Positions 1 through 7,986 of a DNA stretch of 64,000 bases are shown here, piece after piece. The DNA is from Bradyrhizobium sp. AZCC 2262 (lineage in GTDB: Bacteria > Pseudomonadota > Alphaproteobacteria > Rhizobiales > Xanthobacteraceae): assembly GCF_036924535.1 (NCBI RefSeq), contig NZ_JAZHRT010000001.1:5332001-5396000 (forward strand), written 5' to 3'. Each line of letters begins with the position of its first letter. Positions within the stretch are counted from its first letter, which is position 1. Position numbers and translations under genes: made by a program. Under the pieces are notes generated by a model. That model saw only the letters and a program-made list of their open reading frames with translations. It searched no databases and was not told the origin of the DNA.

Positions 1-100
1 GCGCCGGGTCGGTGACCGGGTGCTTCTTCAGGGAGGATTCGGAGGGAACAAACACCGAAAACATGGGCAACTCCGGAACAGGACGGCAATCTCTCGTCTT

Positions 101-148
101 GACGCGTTTTCTGGACGCGAACCGGTACCTGCTTCGCCCGAAAACGCT
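101..148 (-). repeat. Dispersed 50-bp intergenic repeat, copy A
   Basis: The copy begins GACGCGTTTTC and ends CGAAAACGCT, with ACCGGTA in the middle. The same core occurs at 5779-5854, 23784-23834 and 35836-35886 in this window, always between genes. The ends AGCGTTTTC and GAAAACGCGTC are imperfect inverted repeats, so the transcript could fold into a hairpin. This copy lies in the reverse orientation relative to the one at 35836. Confidence 0.7.
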
Positions 149-418
149 ACCAGCACCAGCGGCACTAAACCCGATTCTGGCAAGCGCTTCATGACCCGCG
201 CATTAACCGCCGATCCACATTTGTGGCCGCGCGGTGGCCCCGGCGTGGCCGAGATTCGGCCCCTGCGCACCCCCTGCCCGGAACACAACCAAAGGTCGCA
301 AAATTTGCGGCATAAAAGCCACAGCCGCGCTTCCGCAGCGCGAAACGAGCGTGCAAACGCTGGCATATCCGCCGCGTTTTGCGGATAATGGGATTAATGG
401 AATCGTCGCGTTTTTGGT

Positions 419-432
419 GCAACATTTGTTGC
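419..432. promoter_or_regulatory. GCAACA-TT-TGTTGC inverted repeat upstream of the L,D-transpeptidase
   Basis: A perfect 6-2-6 inverted repeat ends 34 bases before the ATG at 467. Its position would suit an operator or a small 5' UTR hairpin. I know of no regulator that can be assigned to it, so this is only a candidate. Confidence 0.25.
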
Positions 433-466
433 TGCGAAACGCCAGATTGTCGATTGGAACTGTGCC

Positions 467-1156
467 ATGTCGTCGCTTAAAGTAATCTTGGGGTTGTTCG
501 CCGTCGGCCTTGCGTTGTCCGGCTGCATGCCGGCTACCACCTATCAGGCCGCCCCTGAAGCCACCCTCAAGCCGAACGACAAGGCCCAGCTCGCCAAGGC
601 GCGCTATGCCGCCGTGCCGCCGGCAGAGCCGTTCCGCCGCGCCATCGTCGACTATCACCGCAAGGAACTGCCCGGCACCATCGTCGTCGATTCCGACAAT
701 CATTACCTCTATCTGGTCCAGGACGGCGGCAAGGCGATCCGTTACGGCGTCACCGTCGGCGAGGAAGCCCTCGCCTTCGCTGGCATCGCCCGCGTCGGCA
801 ACATGGCGGAATGGCCGAAATGGACGCCCACGGCCGACATTCACAAGCGTATCGAAGGCCTGCCTGCCTCGGTGCCCGGCGGCGTCGATAATCCGCTCGG
901 CGCCCGCGCGCTCTACCTCTACCAAGGCAACAAAGACACGCTGTTCCGCATCCACGGCACCAACCAGCCGGAATATATCGGCGCCTCGATCTCGTCGGGC
1001 TGCATCCGCATGACCAACGAGGACGTCATCGACCTCTACAGCCGGGTGAAGCAGGGCACGGTGGTTGTCGTGCTCGAACCCAAGCAGGGCGACTCGCCGT
1101 ACAATTCCAAGATGGCGCTGCAGGGCGGCGGCAGCAGCGGCCCGATGCCGCAGTGA
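467..1156 (+). CDS. L,D-transpeptidase (YkuD domain) lipoprotein
   Basis: This 229-residue protein is a probable peptidoglycan L,D-transpeptidase, the enzyme class that makes 3-3 cross-links or attaches proteins to the wall. A lipoprotein signal peptide ends in the lipobox LSGC with Cys20, so the enzyme should be anchored in an envelope membrane facing the periplasm. The YkuD signature is complete: HGT with His163, followed by SSGCIRM with the nucleophile Cys179. The C-terminus is a short Gly/Ser-rich tail. The ATG at 467 is chosen because it directly gives the signal peptide; its ribosome-binding site is weak. A terminator hairpin follows at 1205-1230. The next gene converges on it. Confidence 0.93.
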   Translation: MSSLKVILGLFAVGLALSGCMPATTYQAAPEATLKPNDKAQLAKARYAAVPPAEPFRRAIVDYHRKELPGTIVVDSDNHYLYLVQDGGKAIRYGVTVGEEALAFAGIARVGNMAEWPKWTPTADIHKRIEGLPASVPGGVDNPLGARALYLYQGNKDTLFRIHGTNQPEYIGASISSGCIRMTNEDVIDLYSRVKQGTVVVVLEPKQGDSPYNSKMALQGGGSSGPMPQ

Positions 1157-1199
1157 CCGACGCTGGTTACGCCGCAGTCGAAGATACCCCAGTCGAAGA

Positions 1200-2330
1200 T
1201 CAAGAGCGCCGGTTTTGCCGGCGCTTTTTCTTTGCACGCTTCTCCTCGCGCGGCGGTTCGGCCTCGTCAGGCTTTTCGGCATTCGATTTTTCAGCGTCCG
1301 GCTCGGCATCAGACTTCGCATCAGATTTGGCACCAGACTTGGCATCCGATTTGGCGTCGTCCGGCTTGGCGGCGACCTCGCGCGGCGGCGCTTCGTCGGG
1401 CCGCTCGGCCGGCAATAGCGGCGCTTTCTGCGGCAGCGGGTCCCACACGTCCCACTGGCAGATCCGGTAATTGTTGCGCCGTTCCATCAGGTCGAGATGG
1501 ATATGGTCCTCGTGATATCCGTCCGAGCCCGGGCCAAGCACGGTCGAGAACCGCGTGCAGGCGGAATGCAGCACGCTCTCGCGCAGTCCCCGCGGCACGG
1601 TGCGGTCGGTCAGCGAGATCGTGCTGCCGTCGGTGAACTTGAAGGCGCGAACGTCGAGCGCGTTGGCGCGGCCGTGTTCGGAAAGCTGCGCGCCGACGAC
1701 GCGGTTGCGGCCGCGGCATTCGAACGAGTCGAAATTGTCGAGATTGGAGACGGCGCTGCCGAGGCGCTCCGCCAGCGGCGCGATATCACTGCGGATCCAG
1801 TCGGCCAGTGCTGCCGCCATCTTACAGCGCAGGATGGCCGCCGGCTTGACCGAAACCTGCCGCTTGTCCGGCAGTACGATCGCCTCCAGCCGCACCAGAT
1901 CCTCGCCGCCGCAGCCGCCGGTGCCCTTGATGTCGGGGATGCTGGGCGCGATGGCGATGGCGTCAGTCAGCGCCAGCCGGCAGGCCGACGGCTGTGGCGT
2001 GGGCTGCGCTGCGGGCGCAGCCTGTTCGGTGGGCTTGCCGGTCTGGGGAGCCGCCTGCTGCTCCTCCGCGGCCGGCCCGGCGGAAGGCGCCTCGGCCGGG
2101 CGGGGCTTCGGCAGCGGCACCGCTGCGTGGCGAACTGTCGCCCGCGCCTTTGGCGGTGACACCCTGAAAAGGTTATCCCACGGCGAGCGGGACGCCCTGG
2201 CTCCGAAGGCCGGCTCGATTGGCATGCCAAGCAGGAGCAGCGCCGAGGTTGCGGTAACCATTGCCGCGCCGATGCGACCAAAGGCGCCATTAGCCCATTT
2301 TCGGCTTGCTTTCTCCGCGCTAGAGTTCAT
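1200..2330 (-). CDS. Extensin-like family protein
   Basis: This 376-residue protein has a hydrophobic N-terminal segment, a Pro/Ala/Gln-rich linker (about residues 65-110), a conserved extensin-like C-terminal domain (about 115-310) and a charged tail with repeated KSDA units. The domain carries SEHGRANALD and HEDHIHLD, which resemble the metal-binding signature of M15-type D-Ala-D-Ala peptidases; the four domain cysteines are also visible. An envelope or periplasmic role on peptidoglycan is inferred, and activity has not been shown for the family as far as I know. The low-complexity Asp/Ala/Lys/Ser tail is unusual. The gene is divergent from the acyl-CoA ligase and convergent with the L,D-transpeptidase, another peptidoglycan-related enzyme. 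Confidence 0.88.
   Translation of the reverse strand: MNSSAEKASRKWANGAFGRIGAAMVTATSALLLLGMPIEPAFGARASRSPWDNLFRVSPPKARATVRHAAVPLPKPRPAEAPSAGPAAEEQQAAPQTGKPTEQAAPAAQPTPQPSACRLALTDAIAIAPSIPDIKGTGGCGGEDLVRLEAIVLPDKRQVSVKPAAILRCKMAAALADWIRSDIAPLAERLGSAVSNLDNFDSFECRGRNRVVGAQLSEHGRANALDVRAFKFTDGSTISLTDRTVPRGLRESVLHSACTRFSTVLGPGSDGYHEDHIHLDLMERRNNYRICQWDVWDPLPQKAPLLPAERPDEAPPREVAAKPDDAKSDAKSGAKSDAKSDAEPDAEKSNAEKPDEAEPPREEKRAKKKRRQNRRS
1205..1230 (+). terminator. Rho-independent terminator of the L,D-transpeptidase gene
   Basis: AGCGCCGG (1205-1212) pairs with CCGGCGCT (1218-1225) across a 5-base loop and runs into TTTTCTTT. It is a good intrinsic terminator for the plus-strand gene. It lies inside the last codons of the convergent gene 1200-2330, so those bases serve both genes. 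Confidence 0.8.
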
Positions 2331-2414
2331 GTCAATTCCATGATCTTACGCCCGGTCCGCTCGTGCTTTGGTGGATCGTGCGGAAAAACAAATAACCATC
2401 GGAGGGAAGTGCGT

Positions 2415-4043
2415 ATGCTCGGATTGATGCAAGACTGGCCTTTGCTTTGCCATCGGATTATTGAGCACGCGGCGAAGTATCATGGCACGCAAGAGGTCGT
2501 CACGCGGTCGATCGAAGGTCCCATTCATCGCACCAATTACGCCGAAATTCATGCACGCGCGCTGAAAGTATCGCAACGGCTGGACCGCGACGGCATCAAG
2601 CTCGGTGACCGCGTCGCCACCATCGCCTGGAATACCTGGCGCCATCTCGAAGCCTGGTACGGCATCATGGGGATCGGCGCGATCTGCCACACCGTCAACC
2701 CGCGGCTGTTCCCCGACCAGATCGCCTGGATCATCAACCACGCGCAGGACCGCGTGGTGATGGTCGACATCACATTCGTGCCGATCCTGGAAAAGATCGC
2801 CGATCAATTGCCGAGCGTCGAACGCTACATCGTGCTGACCGACAAGGCGCACATGCCGCAGACCAGGCTGAAGAACGCGGTCGCCTATGAGGACTGGATC
2901 GCGGAAGCCGACGGCAAGTTCAAATGGAAGGACTTTGACGAAAATACCGCAGCCGCGATGTGCTACACCTCGGGCACCACGGGCGATCCAAAGGGCGTGT
3001 TGTATTCGCACCGCTCCAACGTGCTGCACGGGCTGATGGCCAACAATGTCGACGCTCTCGGCACCAGCGCCGCCGAGACAATGCTGCCGGTGGTGCCGTT
3101 GTTCCATGCCAACAGCTGGGGCATCGCATTCTCCGCGCCTTCGATGGGCACCAAGCTCGTGATGCCGGGCGCCAAGCTCGACGGTGCTTCGGTCTACGAG
3201 CTGCTCGACACCGAGAAGGTCACGCACACCGCCGGCGTGCCGACCGTGTGGCTGATGCTGCTCAATCACATGGCGGCCGGCAATCTGAAGCTGCCCCACC
3301 TCAGAAGCGTGGTGTGCGGCGGCTCGGCGATGCCGCGCTCGATGATCAAATCGTTCGTCGACATGGGCATTCGCGTGCGCCACGCCTGGGGCATGACCGA
3401 GATGAGCCCGATCGGCACCGTCGCCGCGCAGAAGCCGCCGTTTGCCGAACTCACCGGCGAGGAGCGGCTCGACATCCTGCAGACGCAAGGCTATCCGCCG
3501 TTCGGCGTCGAAATGAAGATCACCGACGATGCCGGCAAGGAGCTGCCGTGGGACGGCAAGACTTTCGGCCGCCTCAAGGTGGCCGGCCCCGCCGTCGCCA
3601 AGGCCTATTTCAAGGTCGATGCCAGTATCCTCGACGACGAAGGCTTCTTCGACACCGGCGACGTCGCGACCATCGATCAGCACGGCTATATGCGGATCAC
3701 CGACCGCTCCAAGGACGTCATCAAGTCCGGCGGCGAATGGATTTCGTCGATCGATCTGGAAAATCTCGCGGTCGCCCACCCCGCGATCGCGGAAGCGGCC
3801 GTGATCGGCGTCTATCATCCCAAATGGGACGAGCGCCCGCTTCTGATCGTCCAGCTCAAGCAAGGCCAGAAAGCCACGCGCGAGGACATCCTGAAATTCA
3901 TGGACGGCAAGATCGCCAAATGGTGGATGCCCGATGACGTCGCCTTCGTCGACGGCATTCCCCACACCGCGACCGGCAAGATCCTGAAGACCGCGTTGCG
4001 CGAACAGTTCAAGAGCTACCGCTTCCCGAACGCGGCGGCGTGA
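2415..4043 (+). CDS. Acyl-CoA ligase, 3-(methylthio)propionyl-CoA ligase-like
   Basis: This 542-residue AMP-forming acyl-CoA synthetase activates a carboxylic acid through an acyl-adenylate to its CoA thioester. The P-loop-like motif [11 protein letters not shown], the WGMTEMSP motif, the STGD-equivalent DTGD and the C-terminal TGKI lysine region are all present. The sequence resembles proteins annotated as 3-(methylthio)propionyl-CoA ligase (DmdB type), although these also accept medium-chain fatty acids, so the substrate is uncertain. The start at 2415 follows a clear GGAGGGA site at 2401-2407; an upstream in-frame ATG at 2340 lacks one. The gene stands alone, is divergent from the extensin-like gene and is followed by a hairpin at 4057. 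Confidence 0.93.
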   Translation: MLGLMQDWPLLCHRIIEHAAKYHGTQEVVTRSIEGPIHRTNYAEIHARALKVSQRLDRDGIKLGDRVATIAWNTWRHLEAWYGIMGIGAICHTVNPRLFPDQIAWIINHAQDRVVMVDITFVPILEKIADQLPSVERYIVLTDKAHMPQTRLKNAVAYEDWIAEADGKFKWKDFDENTAAAMCYTSGTTGDPKGVLYSHRSNVLHGLMANNVDALGTSAAETMLPVVPLFHANSWGIAFSAPSMGTKLVMPGAKLDGASVYELLDTEKVTHTAGVPTVWLMLLNHMAAGNLKLPHLRSVVCGGSAMPRSMIKSFVDMGIRVRHAWGMTEMSPIGTVAAQKPPFAELTGEERLDILQTQGYPPFGVEMKITDDAGKELPWDGKTFGRLKVAGPAVAKAYFKVDASILDDEGFFDTGDVATIDQHGYMRITDRSKDVIKSGGEWISSIDLENLAVAHPAIAEAAVIGVYHPKWDERPLLIVQLKQGQKATREDILKFMDGKIAKWWMPDDVAFVDGIPHTATGKILKTALREQFKSYRFPNAAA

Positions 4044-4056
4044 GGCCCTGAAAACG

Positions 4057-4093
4057 GGAAGGCCGCTTTCTACACGACGGAAAGCGGCCTTCC
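4057..4093 (+). terminator. Strong hairpin after the acyl-CoA ligase gene
   Basis: A perfect 14-bp inverted repeat (4057-4070 with 4080-4093, 9-base loop) starts 13 bases after the stop codon. No T-run follows, so it may act as an RNA-stabilising or bidirectional terminator rather than a classic intrinsic one. Confidence 0.6.
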
Positions 4094-4122
4094 TGAAGCT
4101 CATGCCTGCGCAGATCGCTCAC

Positions 4123-4146
4123 GATCCGGTTCAATCCGACCGGATC
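4123..4146. repeat. 24-bp palindrome between convergent genes
   Basis: GATCCGGT (4123-4130) and ACCGGATC (4139-4146) form a perfect 8-bp inverted repeat around TCAATCCG. It sits between the ends of two convergent genes and resembles a short repetitive palindromic unit. Only one full copy was seen in the window. Confidence 0.4.
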
Positions 4147-4162
4147 GGCCGCCGTTTATCCC

Positions 4163-5419
4163 CTAGCGCGAGAGCGCCAGCGCTTCCAGCTTGCGCTGCG
4201 CGTCGGGCTCGCCCCATTCCTTTGCCCGCTGATACCACATGCGGGCTTGGGCAACGTCCGCCATCGGGCCATCGGCGCCGAGCTGCCTGAGCAGCGCCGG
4301 ATCGTAGGTCGTGCCGACGAGCAAGGCTGACCGCGCATCGCGCGCTTCGGCGCCGCGCATCAGCAAAAGCCGCGCCGACTGGACGTCGCCGCCGGCGAGC
4401 AGATCCTGTCCGCGTTTGATCAGGGCAGCGACTTCTCTAGCGTCGAGGCTGCGCACGACCTCCGCCTGCGGCGGGGCCGGCATCGCCGACGGCACGGCCG
4501 TGGCAACGGCAACCGGCGGCGCCACGGCGACCGGCGGTGCCACGGCAACGGGCGGCGGCGATACGACAGCCGGCGGCGGCGCAGCGGCCCTTGGCGGCGC
4601 CGCGGCAAGGATTGGCGCTGCACTTGGCGCTGCCGTCCAGGTCAAACGCGTGGAGGTGCCGGTGAGAGCCACGCCGTCACCGTCACGCAATTCCGCCGTG
4701 ACCAGCATCTGGCCGGCGAATCCGTCTGGCGGAATGACCGAAACGCCGGAAATCTCCGTCGCCGGCACGCGCCACTCGCTGGGACCGGTACGCTTGCCGG
4801 ACGTCAGTCGTGCGCCGGCCGTCAGCCCATTGATGGATACGAACGCGCCGGGCGGCGGAGCGCCGACGTGAATTCCGAGCGGCACAGGATCGTTGGCGAG
4901 GCCGCTGCCGTCCTGCACGGCCAGGGTCGCCGTACGCTTCTGTGGCGGCTGTTGCTGCGGCGCCGGCATCACCGACGATTTTACCGACTGCCAGACGGCC
5001 GAAAGCGAGGCGTTGTCCTGTCCGGCGGGGCGTTGCGAAGACGGAATGGCCATGACGAGGAGCATCGCGATGCTTGCCGCGATCGCCACCGCGATCGAGA
5101 AGCGGATGACCTGCTGGAGCAGCGCGCGCCGCCCCGACAGGTCGCGCAGCACGGATGGCACTTCGACCGGCGCCGTTTCCCTCGCCTCCTGCATGGCCTG
5201 GGCTACGGCTTTGGTGAACATTTCGGAACCCTGGCGGCGTGGAGGCTTGCCAAATGGTTGCAAGGGCGGTCCTTCCGTCGGCATTCGCGGACGCCACTCC
5301 TCGGTCTGGATGGGCATCGTGCCCGGCTGCTCGCTGCTCGTCCGTTCCCTCAACTCACGCGGCGCATAATATGCCGGGTCGTTCGGACCGACATATCCAT
5401 CGTGCTTTGAATCACTCAT
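4163..5419 (-). CDS. Membrane-anchored Sel1/TPR-like protein
   Basis: This protein of about 418 residues has a polar N-terminal third, one transmembrane segment (near residues 120-145, rich in Ile/Ala/Val), a central predicted beta-rich region, a Pro/Ala/Val linker with PPVAVA repeats, and a C-terminal helical region. That last part contains AKEWGEPDAQRKLEAL and a similar preceding unit typical of Sel1/TPR repeats. Such proteins usually act as scaffolds. The ATG at 5419 is chosen; an in-frame GTG nine bases upstream is possible and the ribosome-binding site decides neither. No enzymatic motif is visible and no specific function can be given. Confidence 0.75.
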   Translation of the reverse strand: MSDSKHDGYVGPNDPAYYAPRELRERTSSEQPGTMPIQTEEWRPRMPTEGPPLQPFGKPPRRQGSEMFTKAVAQAMQEARETAPVEVPSVLRDLSGRRALLQQVIRFSIAVAIAASIAMLLVMAIPSSQRPAGQDNASLSAVWQSVKSSVMPAPQQQPPQKRTATLAVQDGSGLANDPVPLGIHVGAPPPGAFVSINGLTAGARLTSGKRTGPSEWRVPATEISGVSVIPPDGFAGQMLVTAELRDGDGVALTGTSTRLTWTAAPSAAPILAAAPPRAAAPPPAVVSPPPVAVAPPVAVAPPVAVATAVPSAMPAPPQAEVVRSLDAREVAALIKRGQDLLAGGDVQSARLLLMRGAEARDARSALLVGTTYDPALLRQLGADGPMADVAQARMWYQRAKEWGEPDAQRKLEALALSR

Positions 5420-6010
5420 ACTGAACACTCGCCCCCATGAGGCTATCCACCAGCCTCGCGGACGTATGCCGATTGCGCCCTAAGTTGATGATCCCTGAAA
5501 CTCCGGATGGGCGCAACCGCATCTTTGCGGCTCCGCCCAGTAACAAGGACCGGGAGTTGAGATCATCCTGCAGCGCTTCTGGCTGACACCCGCCGTTTCC
5601 CTTTTGGTTGGCGGTTCGCCGTGTCCCGTGCAGGACAGTCCCGTGTTGCGGCAAATACGACAACCCGGAGGCGAGAGGTAGACGAAAGTTGGATCGACTT
5701 CAATATACAACTAATAATCAATTTACAGGGATAGTTAATCGGCAAGGTTGCACGCAGCGCGTGCATGGCCTGATTACTAGCGTTTTCGAGCGAAAGCCTG
5801 CCCCGGCCTTGATCCGGGGCGGACACCCGGTTCAAGTCAGGAAAACGCGTCAAACAAAGAACCTGGAGCCCGGCTCGGATTCAATCAGAACCGAAAAAGG
5901 CTCTGGTATCGCGCGCGAACCTTGAAATTCGCGCCCCGCCGTGGTCTCAAGCTGCGAGTTTGCAGCCCGGCCCGCCCGCCCGGACCGACTCCAACCCGGC
6001 AGATTTACCG
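5420..6010. other. Intergenic region with repeats
   Basis: About 590 bases between two divergent genes show no convincing coding sequence. The middle (5690-5750) is AT-rich compared with its surroundings and may hold promoters. The right half contains an extended copy of the dispersed repeat (5779-5854) and a following hairpin with outer arms GAGCC (5866-5870) and GGCTC (5899-5903). Confidence 0.5.
5779..5854 (+). repeat. Dispersed repeat, copy B, with an inserted palindrome
   Basis: The ends AGCGTTTTCGAGCGAA and GAAAACGCGTCAAA match the other copies. The centre is about 25 bases longer and contains CCCCGG-CCTTGAT-CCGGGG, a nested palindrome that is absent from the copies at 101, 23784 and 35836. 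A hairpin-forming GAGCC/GGCTC segment follows directly. Confidence 0.65.
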
Positions 6011-6859
6011 ATGGCCCGAAGGTTTTCAACGCCCTACCAGTCGGAGCCGGTGTCCCGCCTCGCCACCTGGTCGCGCAACCTCGCCATCTTCGCCGTGGTC
6101 GCGGTGGTGGTCTCGATCCTCATCGTCCGTTTCGGCTTTCTGGAGATGAAGCCGGCGCTGGCGACCTTTTTCGGCGCGCTTGGTTGCGCCGTGCTGTCGA
6201 TGCTGGTCGGCTTCGCTGCGTTTGCCGCGATCTGGCAGAACGGGTCGCGCGGCATGGGCCGGATCCTGCTGGCGTTCCTGATCAACGCCACCCTGCTCGC
6301 CTACCCGGCCTACCTCGCTTTGCAATACCGCAAGGTCCCGCCGATCCACGACATCACCACCGATCCGATCGATCCGCCGCGCTTCGAGGCGCTGGCGCGG
6401 CTGCGCAGCGGCGAAGGCGCCAACTCCGCGGTCTATGCCGGACTCTATTCGGCCGAACAGCAGCGCATCGCCTATCCCGATATCGAGACCGTGGAACTCG
6501 AAGTCCCGCCGCAGCGGGCCTATGAGGTCACGCTGGCGCTGGTCACCAGGCGCAAATGGCTCGTGATAGACGAACGGCCGCCGCAGCTGCCGCGCCGCAT
6601 CGGCCGCATCGAGGCGGTGGCGCGGACGCCGATCATGGGATTTCGCGAGGACGTCTCGATCCGTATCACGCCCGACGGCGAGGAATCGCGCGTCGATATC
6701 CGTTCCTCCTCGCGCTATTTCGAAAGCGACCTCGGCAGCAACGCCGCCCGCGTCTCCAAGCTGATCGAGGAAATCAACGCGGCCGTCGACAACGCCAAAC
6801 CGGCGCAGAAGAAGCCGCAGGCGCCGGCGAAAGCCCCGGCGAAGACGGTGAAGAAGTGA
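6011..6859 (+). CDS. DUF1499 domain membrane protein
   Basis: This protein of about 282 residues has two or three hydrophobic N-terminal segments (roughly residues 20-45, 52-75 and 82-105). A C-terminal DUF1499 domain follows (about 135-265), recognised by the pattern around TPIMGFREDVSIRI and VDIRSSSRYFESDLG. The tail is Lys/Ala/Pro-rich. DUF1499 has no established biochemical function. I take ATG 6011 as the start because the protein then begins with a polar, Arg-rich segment before the first membrane helix; the in-frame ATG at 5960 adds an unlikely Pro-rich stretch. No operon partner is evident. Confidence 0.8.
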   Translation: MARRFSTPYQSEPVSRLATWSRNLAIFAVVAVVVSILIVRFGFLEMKPALATFFGALGCAVLSMLVGFAAFAAIWQNGSRGMGRILLAFLINATLLAYPAYLALQYRKVPPIHDITTDPIDPPRFEALARLRSGEGANSAVYAGLYSAEQQRIAYPDIETVELEVPPQRAYEVTLALVTRRKWLVIDERPPQLPRRIGRIEAVARTPIMGFREDVSIRITPDGEESRVDIRSSSRYFESDLGSNAARVSKLIEEINAAVDNAKPAQKKPQAPAKAPAKTVKK

Positions 6860-6863
6860 GAGG

Positions 6864-6942
6864 GCGAATGGCGAGTGGCGAATAGCGAATGGTTAGCCAG
6901 GTGACCCCTTCCCTATTCGCTACTCCCTATTCGCCATTCGCC
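6864..6942. repeat. Inverted repeat of GCGAATGG units, overlapping the end of the MBL gene
   Basis: The left arm (6864-6892) has several GCGAATGG/GCGAATAG units and the right arm (6912-6942) has their reverse complements. The right arm extends over the last codons of the minus-strand gene that ends at 6927, so the repeat supplies its C-terminal residues ANGE and its stop codon. Confidence 0.65.
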
Positions 6943-7853
6943 AAGCGATAGCTCCCACCGATCACCGGATCGCCGTCCGTCGCGACGATCCCGCGTGCGA
7001 CCAGGTCTTCCAGATGCGCCAGCACGGAATAGCCGGCGGCGTTGGTCAGCCGCGGGTCGATGCCGATATAGATCGCGCGCACCATGGTCGGGATGTCGGC
7101 CTCGCCCTTGGCGAGCCGATGCAGGATCGAGGCTTCGCGGGCCTGGCGGTGCCGGGTCAGGAAGCGGACGTAACGTGGCCCCTCCGGAATTTCCGGCCCG
7201 TGGCCGGAGAAATACAGATCCTCCTCGCGGGCTTCCAGCCGCGCCAGCGAGGCCATGTAATCGATCATCGATCCGTCCGGCGGTGCGACGATCGAGGTCG
7301 ACCATCCCATCACGTGATCACCGACGAAGTTGATCTTCCGTTCGGGCCACGCGAACGCCAGATGATTGGCCGTGTGGCCCGGGGTCGCGACCGCTTCCAG
7401 CGCCCAGCCCGTACCTTCAATGACGTCGCCGTCCTTGACCTGGATGTCGGGCCGGAAATCGCGGTCGGCGCCTGACTCCGGATTGTGCTTCTCGCTCTCG
7501 AAGCGCGGCCGCGAGGCGCGATGCGGCCCCTCCGCATAGACGGGCGCGCCGGTGGCGGCCTTGATCCGCGCGGTATTCGGCGAGTGGTCGCGATGGGTGT
7601 GGGTGACGAGAATATGCGTCACCGTCTCGCCACGCACGGCGTCGAGCAGCGCCTTGGCATGCGCTTCGTCATCAGGGCCGGGATCAATGATCGCGACCTT
7701 GCCCTTGCCCACGATGTAGCTGACCGTGCCGGTGAAGGTGAACGCGCTCGGATTGTTGCAGAGGACACGCCGCACGCCTGGGCGGGCTTCATCGACGACG
7801 CCCGGCTTGAGCGGAAAGTCGCGGTTGAACGGGATGTCGTCGTTGTCGGCCAT
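6927..7853 (-). CDS. MBL-fold metallo-hydrolase (beta-lactamase-like 2 type)
   Basis: This 308-residue protein has the metallo-beta-lactamase fold with the metal-binding motif HTHRDH at residues 85-90, a second histidine region TPGHTANHL and the aspartate/histidine motif GDHVMGW. The last 80 residues look like the small winged-helix domain common to this subfamily (LACTB2-like). It should hydrolyse a thioester, phosphodiester or nucleic-acid substrate, and the exact one cannot be told. ATG 7853 is preferred over the in-frame GTG at 7865. Its 3' end lies in a repeat (6864-6942), and a palindromic repeat lies just upstream at 7871. Confidence 0.88.
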   Translation of the reverse strand: MADNDDIPFNRDFPLKPGVVDEARPGVRRVLCNNPSAFTFTGTVSYIVGKGKVAIIDPGPDDEAHAKALLDAVRGETVTHILVTHTHRDHSPNTARIKAATGAPVYAEGPHRASRPRFESEKHNPESGADRDFRPDIQVKDGDVIEGTGWALEAVATPGHTANHLAFAWPERKINFVGDHVMGWSTSIVAPPDGSMIDYMASLARLEAREEDLYFSGHGPEIPEGPRYVRFLTRHRQAREASILHRLAKGEADIPTMVRAIYIGIDPRLTNAAGYSVLAHLEDLVARGIVATDGDPVIGGSYRLANGE

Positions 7854-7870
7854 TGAGAATTTCACTCCGG

Positions 7871-7976
7871 CGTCATTCCGGGGCAGCCCGACAGGGCTGA
7901 ACCCGGAATCTCGAGATAATGGAACGATACGGATCGAGATTCCGGGTTCGCGCCTTCGGCGCGCCCCGGAATGACA
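7871..7976. repeat. CGTCATTCCGGGG palindromic repeat, copy 1
   Basis: The element starts CGTCATTCCGGGG, ends CCCCGGAATGAC, and contains internal AACCCGGAATCTCGAG and GAGATTCCGGGTT arms, so the whole can fold as a long stem. Sister copies lie at 9288-9370 and 12164-12267. Confidence 0.75.
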
Positions 7977-7986
7977 GTGCGAGGAT

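Larger units (their letters stand above)
1..466. other. Intergenic region upstream of the L,D-transpeptidase gene
   Basis: No convincing gene is seen in these 466 bases; the short open frames have no ribosome-binding site or recognisable composition. The stretch holds one copy of a dispersed 50-bp repeat (101-148), a small CCGC/GCGG hairpin near 371-383 and a 14-bp inverted repeat at 419-432 just before the next gene. It probably contains that gene's promoter, but no strong -35/-10 pair stands out. Confidence 0.5.

Noticed and set aside
20..388. 122-residue ORF at the left edge
   Set aside because: Low-quality composition, no ribosome-binding site, and it runs through the dispersed repeat copy A.
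2346..4103. 585-residue open frame on the minus strand opposite the acyl-CoA ligase
   Set aside because: Its composition (many Arg, His, Asp, Gly in GC-rich phase) is that of a shadow frame; the plus-strand enzyme has full family motifs.
5412..5853. Several 76-105-residue frames in the 5.4-5.9 kb gap
   Set aside because: They overlap each other on both strands and cross repeat copy B; no family or start signal supports them.
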